From positions 124,001-188,000 of the forward strand of contig RPFO01001063.1 of the NCBI GenBank assembly GCA_009746045.1: a stretch of DNA of 64,000 nt, written 5' to 3'. Below, piece by piece: positions 33,204 through 45,159 of the stretch. The notes beneath the pieces are model-generated. The model was not told where the DNA came from. It ran no database searches and saw only the letters and a list, made by a program, of their open reading frames with translations. The translations under genes were made by a program, and so were the position numbers. How positions within the stretch are numbered: position 1 is the stretch's first letter; the number at the start of each line of letters is the position of its first letter. Source of the stretch: Mesostigma viride (taxonomy: Eukaryota > Streptophyta > Mesostigmatophyceae > Mesostigmatales > Mesostigmataceae).

Positions 33204-36200
33204 CAGCCGCTGCATGCTGGCCTCACACCACAGGTCCGTCCGGTACTCAAGCAGCAGAGCCAGGTTGCCGGTCTGTGCTTCATCAAACAGGACAAGGCTC
33301 ACGTCCACCTTAGAGGAGCTGTGGCGGTAAACGCTTTGATTCCGCATGATGCGGGCACTTGGTCCCAGTGCCAACTCACTCATGCCAGCCACCTCGTAGG
33401 GCACCACCATGGACTGGAAGACGGGGTTGTGGCCAACCGACCCGCTCACCCCCACAGCCTCCACCACCTTGTGGAAGGGTGCATCTGAATGTTCCATGGC
33501 GGACAGGACCACATCGCGCACGTGCTGCACCATGCGTGAGAAGGGCAGCGCCCGTCCACATCCACACAGAGGGCCAGCGGGTTGATGAAGTACCCGACCA
33601 GGTGCTGCACCTCGGCTTTGTTGCGCCCATTCCACGGCGTGCCCACCACCACCTTATCCTGCCGGCTGCAACGCCCCAGCAGAGCCGCCCATAGTGTCAG
33701 CATGACCATGAACAAGGTCGCACCACATTCCTGTGCAAGCTTCTTCAGCGCCTTAACCACCCCCCTTTCCAGGGTGAATGCCAGGCAGTCACCTTTGAGG
33801 GACTGCACCCTTGGCCTCGGCTTGTCGGTCGGCAGTTCCAGGAGCAACGGCGCGTCTGACAAAAGACCCTTCCAGTATGCCAACTGGGCAGCCATCTCCC
33901 CTGAATCCTCCAACCAACGCCGCTGCCACACCGCATAGTCACTGTACTGCACTGGGAGTGGGGGCAAGCACGCCTCGACACCTTTCACGATTGATGAGTA
34001 GATGTGGCAGAGCTCACGCATGAGCAGCACTGTTGAGAGACCATCACTCACCGAGTGGTGCATGTTCACCATGAGGGCACTAGAGTGGTCACCCCTCTGT
34101 ACCAGCAGGCAGCGCACCAGGGGCCCTGTGTACGGGTCAAAAGGTGTCAAGGCCTCCCTATGGAGTGCGGCCCGCATAACTTGGTCGTCATCCCCTGCAT
34201 CCACCATCTCAAACGGGAGGACAAAGTCATCGGGAGGCACAACCACCTGGACAGCCACTGGCACACCTGAGAAGCCGCCTGCAGTGCTGGCATAGCATAA
34301 TGGGTCCGAAGCGCTTCGTGACGTCCAACCACCTCCTGCATGCTCTGTCGCAAGATGTCGACATCCACATGGCCTACCACATGCCACCAGAGTCCCATGT
34401 TGTAGGCAGGGCTGGTCGGGTCCAGTTCGTGTAATGCCAGCATCTGCTCCTGGCCATACGAGACGGGAGGCAGCATGCCCGTGGCCATGTCTCCACAGAA
34501 GGATTGCATACGCAGCTCCACCGCATGCTCCCATGTCACCTGCCTCCCACACGCCATCACCGCCGCCAGCTCCGCAACGCTTGGGTTTGCCAACACCGTC
34601 GTCACTCGCAGGCCTTCCCCCGCGCCAGGGAACTCAGCCAGTCGCTCTCGCATCTGGTGCACCAATGCTATGGCCATGAGCGAGTTGATGCCAAACTCGT
34701 GGAAGCTCGCTAGCACGCTCAGCGAAGCCACACCCAGCACGTCTTGGCACACAGCCTGCACGCGTGCCTCGTACACGTTTCGAGGCGCTACATACTGGCG
34801 ACTGCCACTGCTGCTCAGATCCACCGGGGGAAGTGCCCTCGCGTCCACCTTGCCCGAGACGGTCACCGGGAACCTCTCCAGGGCCACCACCGCCGAGGGA
34901 ACCATGTAGCTGGGGAGCTTGCGCCGAGCCGCGTCCATCAACGCATCCACCTGGACACTGGCAGGGACTACATAGGCCACCAGGAGCTTCTCAGGCAAGC
35001 CAGGTTTATATGGGCTTCTGCCCACATCCTGCAAAACGGCAACCGCCTTGACCACACCTGGGCAGGACTCCAGCACGCTCTCCACCTCACCGAGCTCCAT
35101 GCGTATGCCGCTCACTTTCACCTGCCGGTCCAAACGCCCCAAGCACTCCAGCCGGCCATCAGGCAGCCACCGGGCCAGGTCCCCGTTCGGTACAGCCTGC
35201 TTGCCCCAAACGGGTTGTCCAGGAACCTCTCCCTGGTCAGGTCGTCCCGGTTGGCATAGCCCCTGGCCACGCCTGCACCGCCAATGTACAGCTCCCCTGA
35301 CACCCCAATGGGTGTGGGTTGGAGGTAGGCATCCAGCACGTAGACCTGCACGTTTGGAAGTGGGCCACCTATGGAGACTGACTCGTCCTCCGCTGTCATC
35401 TGCCCCATGGTGGAAGCGACGCAGCATTCAGTGGGGCCGTAGCCATTGAGGCACCGCCTGCCCGCTGCCCAGCTGGTCGCCATGTGCAGGGGAACCATCT
35501 CTCCAGCGATGCAGAGGGTGGACAGGCCCGGGAAGTGCGCAGGGTTCAGCATGGCGAGGACGGAAGGAACCACAACGGCACAGGTGGCGCGGCCAAGCGA
35601 GTCCTGCAGGTCGGACCCAGGCGGATGCATGACCAGGGTCCCTCCAGCAGCAAGCGTCCCAAACACCTCAGCCACAGATGCATCAAAGCTGGGATTGGCA
35701 AGTTGCAGGACGCGGCTGCTGCCATCCAGCTGCCACCTGTCAACCACGCATGCCACCAGGTTGCACACGCTGCGGTGCTCCACCATGACGCCCTTGGGGC
35801 GGCCCGTTGTGCCTGATGTGAAGAGCACATAGGCAAGGTCGGTGGGGTTACCCTTACAGGGAATGGTCGGTTTCTGCTTGGGAAGGTCAGGGACGTATCC
35901 ATGGGTTGATGGCACATCCAACTGCTTTACAAGTGCGAACATTTCAGCACCCCATGGGGGTTGCTGATGCGAACTTGTCAGGAGAAGGCTGATGTCAGCA
36001 TCCGCCACCATACCCTGCACACGCTCGGCTGGGTACTCAGGGTCCAACGGCACGTACGCACACCCAGCCTTGAGGATGGCCAGCATACCCACCACCATCT
36101 CCGCACAGCCCTTCATGCACAGGCCAACCCGGCCACCCACCACCGTGCCGGCATCCTGCAAACTGCGAGCCAAGGCGTCCGCCCGTTGCTGCAACTCCCG

Positions 36201-36431
36201 GTAGGTCACGTGCTCCGTCTCCATCTCAACCGCCACATTGTCCGGCGTGCGAGACACCTGCTCATCAAACAGCTCGTGCAAGCACTTGCCAGCACAAGCA
36301 AAGGCCGTGTCTGTAGCGTTCCAGTCCTCCACCACCCGCATGCGCTCCGCCTCGGTCATCATCGGCAGCCGGCCCACCGGCGTCTCGGGGGATGCCACGG
36401 CGCTGCTGGCCAGGCACACCAGCTGCTGGCC
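33204..36431 (-). CDS. NRPS module 2 (adenylation-carrier-condensation), swapped adenylation core
   Basis: It is almost identical to modules 1 and 3 in the adenylation N-terminal lobe, carrier (serine 34681-34683) and condensation domain ('HHSVSDG' near 34040-34063). About 34.99-35.94 kb differs: 'SFDASVAEVFG', 'CIAGEMVPLHMATSWAAGR', 'NGYGPTECCVAST' and 'GELYIGGAGVARGY'. By alignment to GrsA, the pocket residues at 235, 236, 239, 278, 299, 301, 322, 330 and 331 read D, A, A, V, C, A, G, V and A. No substrate is assigned. Frame breaks occur near 35181-35190 (one G missing), 34263-34270 (one base missing) and 33551-33553 (CCC where sister modules have CCCC). Confidence 0.85.
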
Positions 36432-39400
36432 CAGCCGCTGCATGCTGGCCTCACACCACAGGTCCGTCCGGTACTCAAGCAGCAGAGCCAGGTTGCCGGT
36501 GTGCGCTTCATCAAACAGGACAAGGGTCACATCCACCTTAGAGGAGCTGTGGCGGTAAACGCTTTGATTCGGCATGATGCGGGCACCTGGTCCCAGTGCC
36601 AACTCACTCATGCCAGCCACCTCGTAGGGCACCACCATGGACTGGAAGACGGGGTTGTGACCAACCCCCGGTCGCCCCCACAGCCTCCACCACCTTGTGG
36701 AAGGGTGCATCTGCATGTTCCATGGCGGACAGGACCACATCGCGCACGTGCTGCACCATGCGTGAGAAGGGCAGCGCCCCGTCCACATCCACACAGAGGG
36801 CCAGCGGGTTGATGAAGTACCCGACCAGGTGCTGCACCTCGGCTTTGTTGCGCCCATTCCACGGCGTGCCCACCACCACCTTATCCTGCCGGCTGCAACG
36901 CCCCAGCAGAGCCGCCCATAGTGTCAGCATGACCATGAACAAGGTCGCACCACATTCCTGTGCAAGCTTCTTCAGCGCCTGAACCACCCCCCTTTCCAGG
37001 GTGAATGCCAGGCAGTCACCTTTGAGGGACTGCACCCTTGGCCTCGGTTTGTCGGTCGGCAGTTCCAGGAGCAACGGCGCGTCTGACAAAAGGCCCTTCC
37101 AGTATGCCAACTGGGCAGCCATCTCCCCTGAATCCTCCAACCAACGCCGCTGCCACACCGCATAGTCACTGTACTGCACTGGGAGTGGGGGCAAGCACGC
37201 CTCGACACCTTTCACGATTGATGAGTAGATGTGGCAGAGCTCACGCATGAGCAGCACCCCTGAGAGGCCGTCACTCACCGAGTGGTGCATGTTCACCATG
37301 AGGGCACCAGAGTGGTCACCCCTCTGTACCAGCAGGCAGCGCACCAGGGGCCCTGTGTACGGGTCAAAAGGTGTCGAGGCCTCCCTATGGAGTGCGGCCC
37401 GCACAACTTGGTCGTCATCCCCTGCATCCACCATTTCAAACGGGAGGACAAAGTCATCGGGAGGCACAACCACCTGGACAGCCACTGGCACACCCTGGGA
37501 AGCCGCCTGCAGTGCTGGCATAGCATAATGGGTCCGAAGCGCTTCGTGACGTCCAACCACCTCCTGCATGCTCTGTCGCAAGATGTCGACATCCACATGG
37601 CCTACCACATGCCACCAGAGTCCCAAGTTGTAGGCAGGGCTGGTCGGGTCCAGTTCGTGTAATGCCAGCATCTGCTCCTGGCCATACGAGACGGGAGGCA
37701 GCATGCCCGTGGCCATGTCTCCACAGAGGGATTGCATCCGCAGCTCCACCGCATGCTCCCATGTCACCTGCCTCCCACACGCCATCACCGCCGCCAGCTC
37801 CGCAACGCTTGGGTTTGCCAACACCGTCGTCACTCGCAGGCCTTCCCCCGCGCCAGGGAACTCGGCCAGTCGCTCTCGCATCTGGTGCACCAGTGCCATG
37901 GCCATGAGCGAGTTGATGCCAAGCTCGTGGAAGCTTGCCAGCACGCTCAACGAGGCCACACCCAGCACGTCTTGGCACACAGCCTGCACGCGTGCCTCGT
38001 ACACGTTTCGAGGCGCTACATACTGGCGACTGCCACTGCTGCTCAGATCCACCGGGGGAAGTGCCCTCGCGTCCACCTTGCCCGAGACGGTCACCGGGAA
38101 CCTGTCCAGGGCCACCACCGCCGAGGGAACCATGTAGCTGGGGAGCTTGCGCCGAGCCGCGTCCATCAACGCATCCACCTGGACACTGGCAGGGACTACA
38201 TAGGCCACCAGAAGCTTGCTAGTGGTGACATGTCCATCAGTATGCCCAGCCATGTCCTGCAAAATGGCCACCGCCTTGGCCACACCTGGGCAGGACTCCA
38301 GCACGCTCTCCACCTCACCCAACTCGATGCGAAACCCGTGCAGCTTCACCTGCCGGTCCAAACGCCCCAAACACTGCAGCCGGCCATCAGGCAGCCACCG
38401 GGCCAGGTCCCCAGTACGAAAAAGCCTACCAGTTGCAAACGGGTTGTCCAGAAACCTCTCCCTGGTCAGCTCTGGTTGCTTGATGTACCCCCTGGCCACG
38501 CCCATGCCGCCGATGCAGAGCTCGCCAGGGACCCCCACCGGCACCGGCTGCAAGCAGCGGTCGAGTACGTAGATCCTCACGTTGGGCAGCGGGCGGCCAA
38601 TGGCGATAATGTCATCCGAGGCGTCCATGGGCTGCATGGTGGAAGACCCAGTGCACTCGGTCGGGCCGTAGCTGTTGTACAGCCGTCGACCGGCTGCCCA
38701 GCGCCGCATAAGGTCCAACGGGAGCGGCTCGCCCCCCGACGTTAGCGCGGCCAGGCGGGGGAAGTTCGTCGGGTCCAGTGTGGCCAGCAGCGAGGGCGTG
38801 AAGCGCGCAAACGAGGCAAGGCGCAACCGCTCATGCAGGTTGTCATGTGGCCGGCATGTGACCAGCGCCCCACCGCAGCACAGCGTCCCAAATATCTCCG
38901 CAACCGACATGACAAAGCTGGGGCTGGTCTGCTGCAGCACGCGGCTGCTGTCGTCCAGCTGCCACCTGTCAATCACGCATGCCACCAGGTTGCACACGCT
39001 GCGGTGCTCCACCATGACGCCCTTGGGGCGGCCTGTCGTGCCTGACGTAAAGATGACATAGGCAAGGTTTGCAGGGGACACTCTAAAGGAAGCAGTGGGC
39101 CTTGTTACCGGGAGGCCAGGAGAGCTGACACAGCAGGAGGTCGCCGGAACCTCCAGCTGCGTCACACAGGTGAACATGTCAGCACCCCATGGGGGTTGCT
39201 GGCACGGGCTCGTCAGGAGAAGGCTGATGTCAGCATCCGCCACCATACCCTGCACACGCTCGGCTGGGTACTCAGGGTCCAGCGGCACATACGCACACCC
39301 AGCCTTGAGGATGGCCAGCATACCCACCACCATCTCTGCACAGCCCTTCATGCACAGGCCAACCCGGCCACCCACCACCGTGCCGGCATCCTGCAAACTG

Positions 39401-39666
39401 CGAGCCAAGGCGTCCGCCCGTTGCTGCAACTCCCGGTAGGTCACGTGCTCCGTCTCCGTCTCAACCGCCACATTGTCTGGCGTGCGAGACACCTGCTCAT
39501 CAAACAGCTCGTGCAAGCACTTGCCAGCGCAAGCAAAGGCCATGTCCGTCGCATTCCATTCCTCCACCACCTGCCTGCGCTCCGCCTCGGTCATCATCGG
39601 CAGCCTGCCCACCGGCGTGTCGGGGGATGCCACGGCGCTGCTGGCCAGGCACACCAGCTGCTGGCC
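36432..39666 (-). CDS. NRPS module 1 (adenylation-carrier-condensation)
   Basis: The exon probably starts at 39666, after acceptor 'GGCAG' (39667-39671). Homology to the sister modules begins exactly there ('GQQLVCLASSAV'), and the open frame upstream to 39879 has no homology. The domains are as in module 3: 'YVIFTSGTTGRPKGVMVEHR', 'NSYGPTECTG', 'FRIELGEVES', carrier 'LGINSLMAM' (serine 37909-37911) and condensation 'MHHSVSDG' (near 37267-37290). The core motif reads 'SFVMSVAEIFG', so the aspartate equivalent to GrsA Asp235 is valine (GTC). The frame breaks near 36665-36672 in a C run. No condensation domain precedes it, so it could start the chain or follow a damaged module. Confidence 0.85.
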
Positions 39667-40592
39667 CTGCCGACTCTTGCAATGGAGGCACGCGAATGAA
39701 GAGCACAGTTCCAAGCAAGAGCACATGAGGTGGTGCAGCGAGATTGGGCCTCCCATGGAGAATGCTGGGGTGAGGGATGTGAGGGGTGGCAGGGGTGGTA
39801 AGATGGGCAGGACCGGCGTATCAGTGCCTTGGAAGCTGCCGTGTGGACGGTGAAGACCAAAAGGGCTGGGCAGAATCATCCTCTAGACGCGTGTATGCGC
39901 CGGCTCCCTGGTTGCCTCCATGGTCAGATAATGGGCATTTGACATGCCACAAATCCCACTCCAGTTTTGAACTGATGCAGCAGGCTAGCTTAGCACCCCC
40001 TTCCCATGTGTCACACGGGGTTATCATGGTACTGATGCAGTGCTCGTCGTTCCTCCTTGATCAACCACGCACAATGCACTTATCGCAGATCTTCACCGGC
40101 TCCCTTCAATTCATGGCTTACTACCAAAACTGCGTGACAGCTCGCCTAGAGAGGGCACAAGCAGGACGTTTCCTTCCATGGGTCATTATCCCAAAGATGG
40201 TCATGACAGCGCTACAGTGACCTCACCTTGAGCTACTGTGACCTGCTCCATCTCGCCCAGCTCGCTTAAGTGTCCCCTTGCTTTGATCATGGTCACACGT
40301 CCATGAGCGGCACCCCGCCATGGCACCTCCAATGTGCACGCCCGGCCCCGGCTAGCGTTTTGCTTGTCACCCATGAAAGGGTGCTCTAATGCTGGCCGCC
40401 ACAAGTGACATGCGTGCTATGCATGTATCATCCCGCACATCGACTCTGAACAGCCCAACATGCACGCACTCCCATGCTCACGTCACTCCCAGCCTGCACA
40501 ATGAACAGGCAAGCACTTGTTGCAAACCCGAGCAATGACAACACACGACTGAGAATGGTGCGGGGCCACGCAGTGCCATGCAGAGCACCCAC
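39667..40592 (-). other. Gap between NRPS 5' exons and module 1, no complete domain found
   Basis: About 0.9 kb separates the exon with the adenylation A5 motif (40593-40647) from module 1. The rest of that adenylation domain, a carrier and a condensation domain would need about 2 kb. On the minus strand near 40250-40300, 'KARGHLSELGEMEQ' weakly resembles the A8 motif and may be a remnant exon. Nothing else is recognised. Confidence 0.35.
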
Positions 40593-40647
40593 CGTGGGCC
40601 CGTAGAAGTTGTGCAGCTGCACGTGGGGGGCGCTGGGCTCCGCCAAC
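40593..40647 (-). CDS. NRPS 5' part, short exon with adenylation A5 motif
   Basis: The 55-bp exon is bounded by 'CGCAG' before 40647 and donor GTGGGT after 40593. It adds one base to the codon split at 45160 and then reads 'LAEPSAPHVQLHNFYGPT'. Joined to the exon ending at 45160 it gives 'ALVDR-LAEPSAPHVQLHNF', which is colinear with the region around A5 ('YGPT') of NRPS adenylation domains. Agreement of phase, splice sites and homology supports the call. Confidence 0.75.
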
Positions 40648-40760
40648 CTGCGACCACAAGAGCAGGGCCAGAGGGCAGGAGAACAGGGTCACAATGGGGG
40701 GCAGGATCCAAGGGAGGGCGCAGGGCAGATACGGCCGCACCACATGTTTAGACAAGATCG

Positions 40761-40875
40761 CGAGACTGTTTGGACACGGTTGCGAGAGTGTTTGGACACG
40801 GTGGCGAGAGTGTTTGGACACGGTGGCGAGAGTGTTTGGACACGGTGGCGAGAGTGTTTGGACACGGTGGCGAGG
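40761..40875. repeat. 22-bp minisatellite in NRPS intron
   Basis: About five units of 'GTGTTTGGACACGGTGGCGA' plus two bases lie head to tail, with the first units slightly different. The array is in the intron between exons 45160 and 40647. Confidence 0.85.
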
Positions 40876-41260
40876 GGTGAACCATGCCCGTGTAGACCTC
40901 CACACGTGCAGCCCGCCTCTATGAGAGAACCAGCCATGACACGCAAGCGGCATTGGCCAGGCATGCCGCCACACTTCAGGCATCACTAGGAAGTCAGGAT
41001 TGAGAAAACTGAGAAACCCTGAGAAAAATTGAGAAAAACCTGAGAAGAGCCGAGAAAAACTGAGAAGTAACTGAGAAGAGCTGAGAAGTAACTGAGAAGA
41101 GCTGAGAAAAACTGAGAATCACCTGAGAAAAGGGGGTGAGAAAAATTGAGAAGAGCTGAGAAGAAATTGAGAATTTGAAAATCTGAGAAAAGTGAGACTT
41201 CACTCGGACTGAGAAAAGTGAGAAAGCACAAGAACTGAGAAAAATGAAAAACCACGAGAG

Positions 41261-42216
41261 AGTGAAAAACAGATTATAATAGCAGCAAGCACTGCCAACA
41301 TAATTTCAGCAAGGCAATCAAGGCAACAGGTTTTTTTTATTAAAAAATAATTTATTTACGTATGAAAGCCGTCCTTTTGTGCATGTATTTCTTGACATGG
41401 CCCTGCCATAAACTCGTCTAATTCTCTAGCTTGCTGGAAATTTTTCAAAGAAGATGGCTACAACTATGTTGCCATGGCTGTCTTTCACAAGGCCGCTTGC
41501 ATAGCTTGATGCCCCAAATTGAAGATGTCGGTGCCGTTTGTATGCGCCACAAACTGAAAAGAATGCAAAACAAAAGCAGAACACAGGAATGGAAAATCAG
41601 CACCATACATAAGAAAGCATTTTATGTGCAGTCACAGAAGCCACAACTTGAAAAAATACCGGCACGACATCCACCTAGGTCTGACTACATGGTGGCGTTA
41701 AACGGCCAGACCAGCACTGTGGTGCACATCACAAGATGAACATGCATTTAAAATCCACATCTCAAAACATACCTTAATGAGTCGCTTGACGCATTGCCGG
41801 TGTCCTGTACTTCTGCAAAAAAAAGAATCCGTTGTGCAACCAGAACATGCATGAAATAGCATAAGGCTAGGTGACTGTACTAGATTTATAAAGCCGTCAA
41901 TAACCCATTGATTCATACTGACCATTCAGCGGCGGTTCTGAAATTGTAACCATTGATCATTTAATGAATACTATACAACACTGTTATGGCTTTATGACAC
42001 ATCTGTCATTGCCTTTCATCAAATACGATGACAGCTGGTTAACAAAGCTGGTCGCTTGCTAGGGCATCATGCTGGCCGCTCCCATTTCATTCTATTGGTG
42101 CTTGCAAGAATCCAAGCAACCCGCGACACAATATGCAAGAGAAAAAAAAGATATCAGATCCTTGACATAGACCTCACCATTCTACAAGGAAGAGCTCACC
42201 AGCACCTAACCGTCCA
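41261..42216. other. Interior of TIR element, no supported gene
   Basis: AT-rich sequence with short unsupported frames. Nothing is recognised. Confidence 0.4.
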
Positions 42217-42954
42217 TGCAGCAAATGTGTAGAACACGATTTATGACCCAATACTCACTTTTATGGCAAAGCAGCCCATACACATGAATCACACCATGCA
42301 CCAGATGTCACACGAGCAAGCCACAACATGGTCGTCGGATCATAAAGCAACAAACGTGAAAACGATAGCGGCCCGAATCTGAGATTCCGCGGAACACAGA
42401 AAATAAGAAGGCTCAGAAGCTACCAGCAAGGGATCGAACATAGGACCTTAGGCATGATTTCATGCAGCAAATGTGTAGAACACGATTTATGACCCAACAC
42501 TCACTCTTATGGCAAAGCAGCCCATACACATGAATCACACCATGCACCAGATGTCACACGAGCAAGCCACGACATTGTCGTCGGATCAGAAAGCAATAAA
42601 CGTGAAAACGATAGCGGCCCAAATCTGAGATTCCGCGGAACACAGAAAATAAGAAAGCTCAGAAGCTACCAGCAAGGGATCGAACATAGGACCTTAGGCA
42701 TGATTTCATGCAGCGAATGTGTAGAACACGATTCATGACCCAACACTCACTCTTATGGCAGAGCAACCCATACACATGAACAACACCATGCACCAGATGT
42801 CACACGAGCAAGCCACGACATTGTCGTCGGATCAGAAAGCAATAAACGTGAAAACGATAGCGGCCCAAATCTGAGATTCCGCGGAACACAGAAAATAAGA
42901 AAGCTCAGAAGCTACCAGCAAGGGATCGAACATAGGACCTTTGGCATGATTTCG
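42217..42954 (-). repeat. Three tandem 246-bp units with B-box-like motif
   Basis: The unit repeats start at 42217, 42463 and 42709. Copies 2 and 3 are nearly identical and copy 1 is a little diverged. On the minus strand each holds 'GGTCCTATGTTCGATCCCTT', which matches a pol III B box/T-arm. A partial inverted copy lies at about 43785-43905. They are probably tandem SINE-derived units. Confidence 0.75.
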
Positions 42955-43051
42955 CGGCTGTGTGAGTCTCCAGATCCGAAGGCATCTCACTTAATTAACG
43001 TTTCGAAACAGCCAAACTGCGAAAAACCTCTTACCGGAGGGAGTCGCCAAT

Positions 43052-43260
43052 ATCAAGGAGACAACCAGCGCAGGCCAGAAATCGGGAGAATCCGGACCAT
43101 GGTAGCTCGAGCCTGCCGTTATCTTGTCCGCGTTTTCGAGTCGTGCAGGATTATGAATATGAATGGAGATGGAAATGTGTAGCCTTGTGCATTGAAATTA
43201 TGGCTGGCTGACGTGTAGAGCGACGAGATGACCTAGACGGTGGGGCCGGAAACAGCTTGC
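43052..43260 (+). repeat. Dispersed repeat, second copy of the 3894-4110 family
   Basis: This copy has about 94% identity to 3894-4110 by eye. A partial inverted copy is at about 44120-44230. It lies inside the TIR element, downstream of the 246-bp units. Confidence 0.65.
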
Positions 43261-45159
43261 TTGATTGTGTTTCTCGTGGGGAACGAGTCCAACGACTACT
43301 TTCTCTGGGCGGCAAACTGCGGCAAATTGAACGCAAGCCTCATCTTGAAATCTTGACCGTCGAAATGTAACGATCCGACGACTTCTGCAGTATGCCGCGT
43401 AATTTTCTGTTGCGGAAGAGCCGTTGGGCCGGTTCCCGACGCGGGCGACCAGTGGTTTGCATTAAGTTAACTTACCTGAAGTTCTCCAACAGAAATGACC
43501 CAAGCCGCATGATGGCACTCATCGACGGCCTCAGTTCGGCCCGATTTTGGCGGCACCCAATTTGACCCCAACGGCACCTACCGACAAATACATACGTTTC
43601 ATGCGCACCACGACCCCTTTGAGCTCTGCTATGGCGGTGGTGCTGTGGGGCCCGCATCAGACTGGGGGCCCTTATCTGCTATGGCGGTGCTGCCGTTGAG
43701 CCCGCATCAGACTGCAGGCCCTTTATGCAGGCGGGCCCTTAATGCATGTTACTTATTTATTCTTGTGCATACAAATATGAAGCAATGAAGTCCTATGTTC
43801 GATTCCTTGCTGGTAGCTTCTAGGCTTTCTTACTTTCTGTGCTCCGCGGAATCTCAGATTTGGGCAGCTAGCGTTTTCACGTTTGTTGCTTTCTGACGAC
43901 AATGAAGCAATGAAGTCGTGTCCTCCGGATTTTTGCATTTGGACCGTGTGCAGTTCTTGGAAACATGCATGGCATATGGCTAATGTAATGACTGACTAGC
44001 TAGACCGTTTCAGTGGTTTTTCATTTGCGGGTATTTCCTCGTAAATGGTGGGAAAGCGATCGCAGAAATCGTTCTCACCACTAGACACTCCCGGCCAGTG
44101 AAGCTCGAAAAACACGCCCTGATCAAGCAAGCTGTTTCCGGCCCCACTGTACAGGTCATCTTACAGTCGCTCTTTGCGTAAGCCAGCCATAATTTCAAGG
44201 AACAAGGCTACACATTTGCATACGCTTTTCTTGGTTATCGGTGTGCCTCTGTTTGAATGCAGGGGGGATCGCTGTGCCGACACAACGCGTTCAACGTGCT
44301 GGGCATCAAATGAGGGATCTGGGCGACCACCAGTGCGCGACTAGTGTCGCCACTTCTTTCCGGACCTGAGGGCGAGGCTGCAGCCGGAGCTGCAGACGTA
44401 CTTTCAGGGCTTAGCGCAGCTGCCAGGCTGCGTTGCGTCGAGGAGCGTTTGCTCGTCATATATTGCGCAATAGCTTCGGAAAAGTATATCAGCGTGTGCG
44501 TCTTAGAAAGACGAAGTGATTGTGATATTCACAGCCGAATTGGGTGCCCAAACGTGAAAGTTATGAGCTCCGTTGTCAGCCATGGCTACCTCGTGGCTCG
44601 TGGCTTGGATGGTACATTGGCTATATTGTATGATCACCCTATATTTTTCACATTCCATCTCTACCATGCTCACCGCTTGCAATGTGATGCGTTTGTATCA
44701 AGTGTGTGAATCTCCTCGTTCTCAGTCCTTGTGGTTTTCTCTGCTTTCTCAGTTCTTGCGGTTTTCTCAGTTGTGGCCTTGGACTTGTTTGAGAAAATTG
44801 AGAATGATTCTCAATTCTTCTCAGCACTTCTCAGGCCATTTCTCAGGTTTCGTGAAAATTTTCTCAAAAACTGAGACCAATCTGAGAATTTTCTCAGTTC
44901 TTCTCAATCGTCCTGAGAAAAACTGAGATTTTTCTCAGTTCTTCTCAATTTGCTGAGAAAATTCTCAGAAAAACGCCCAAATTGAGAAAAACTGAGAAAA
45001 AAGTGAGAAATTTCTCAACCCCCTCTTCCTAGTGATGCACATGAGATGCCATGCTGAGCGATGCCACCACAGCCAAGTTCAGTCCAGCCCCATGCAGAGC
45101 GCACCCATCCCAAACTATGATTTAAAGTTCCAGCAATAGGTGTATGACGGTGGCCGCAC

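Larger units (their letters stand above)
40984..45034. mobile_element. 4.05-kb TIR element (CACTA-like ends) in an NRPS intron
   Basis: The left end reads 'GCATCACTAGGAAG' (40980-40993) and the right end is its exact complement 'CTTCCTAGTGATGC' (45025-45038). If ends are set at CACTA/TAGTG, the element is 40984-45034. Subterminal arrays of 'CTGAGAAA' (to 41260) and the complementary 'TTTCTCAG' (44720-45015) mirror each other, as in CACTA/En-Spm elements. The flanking 3-mers (CAT and ATG) are not a direct duplication. No transposase ORF is seen, so it is non-autonomous. It contains SINE-like tandem units and the 43.05-kb dispersed repeat. Subtracting it leaves an intron of about 0.46 kb. Confidence 0.6.

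Noticed and set aside
39667-39879. Start codon at 39879 for the NRPS modules
   Set aside because: The 70 residues it would add have no homology, and sister-module similarity starts exactly at a splice acceptor at 39666. It stays possible if module 1 is a separate gene.
42217-42954. CRISPR array
   Set aside because: The repeats are 246-bp head-to-tail units without spacers, in a eukaryotic context.
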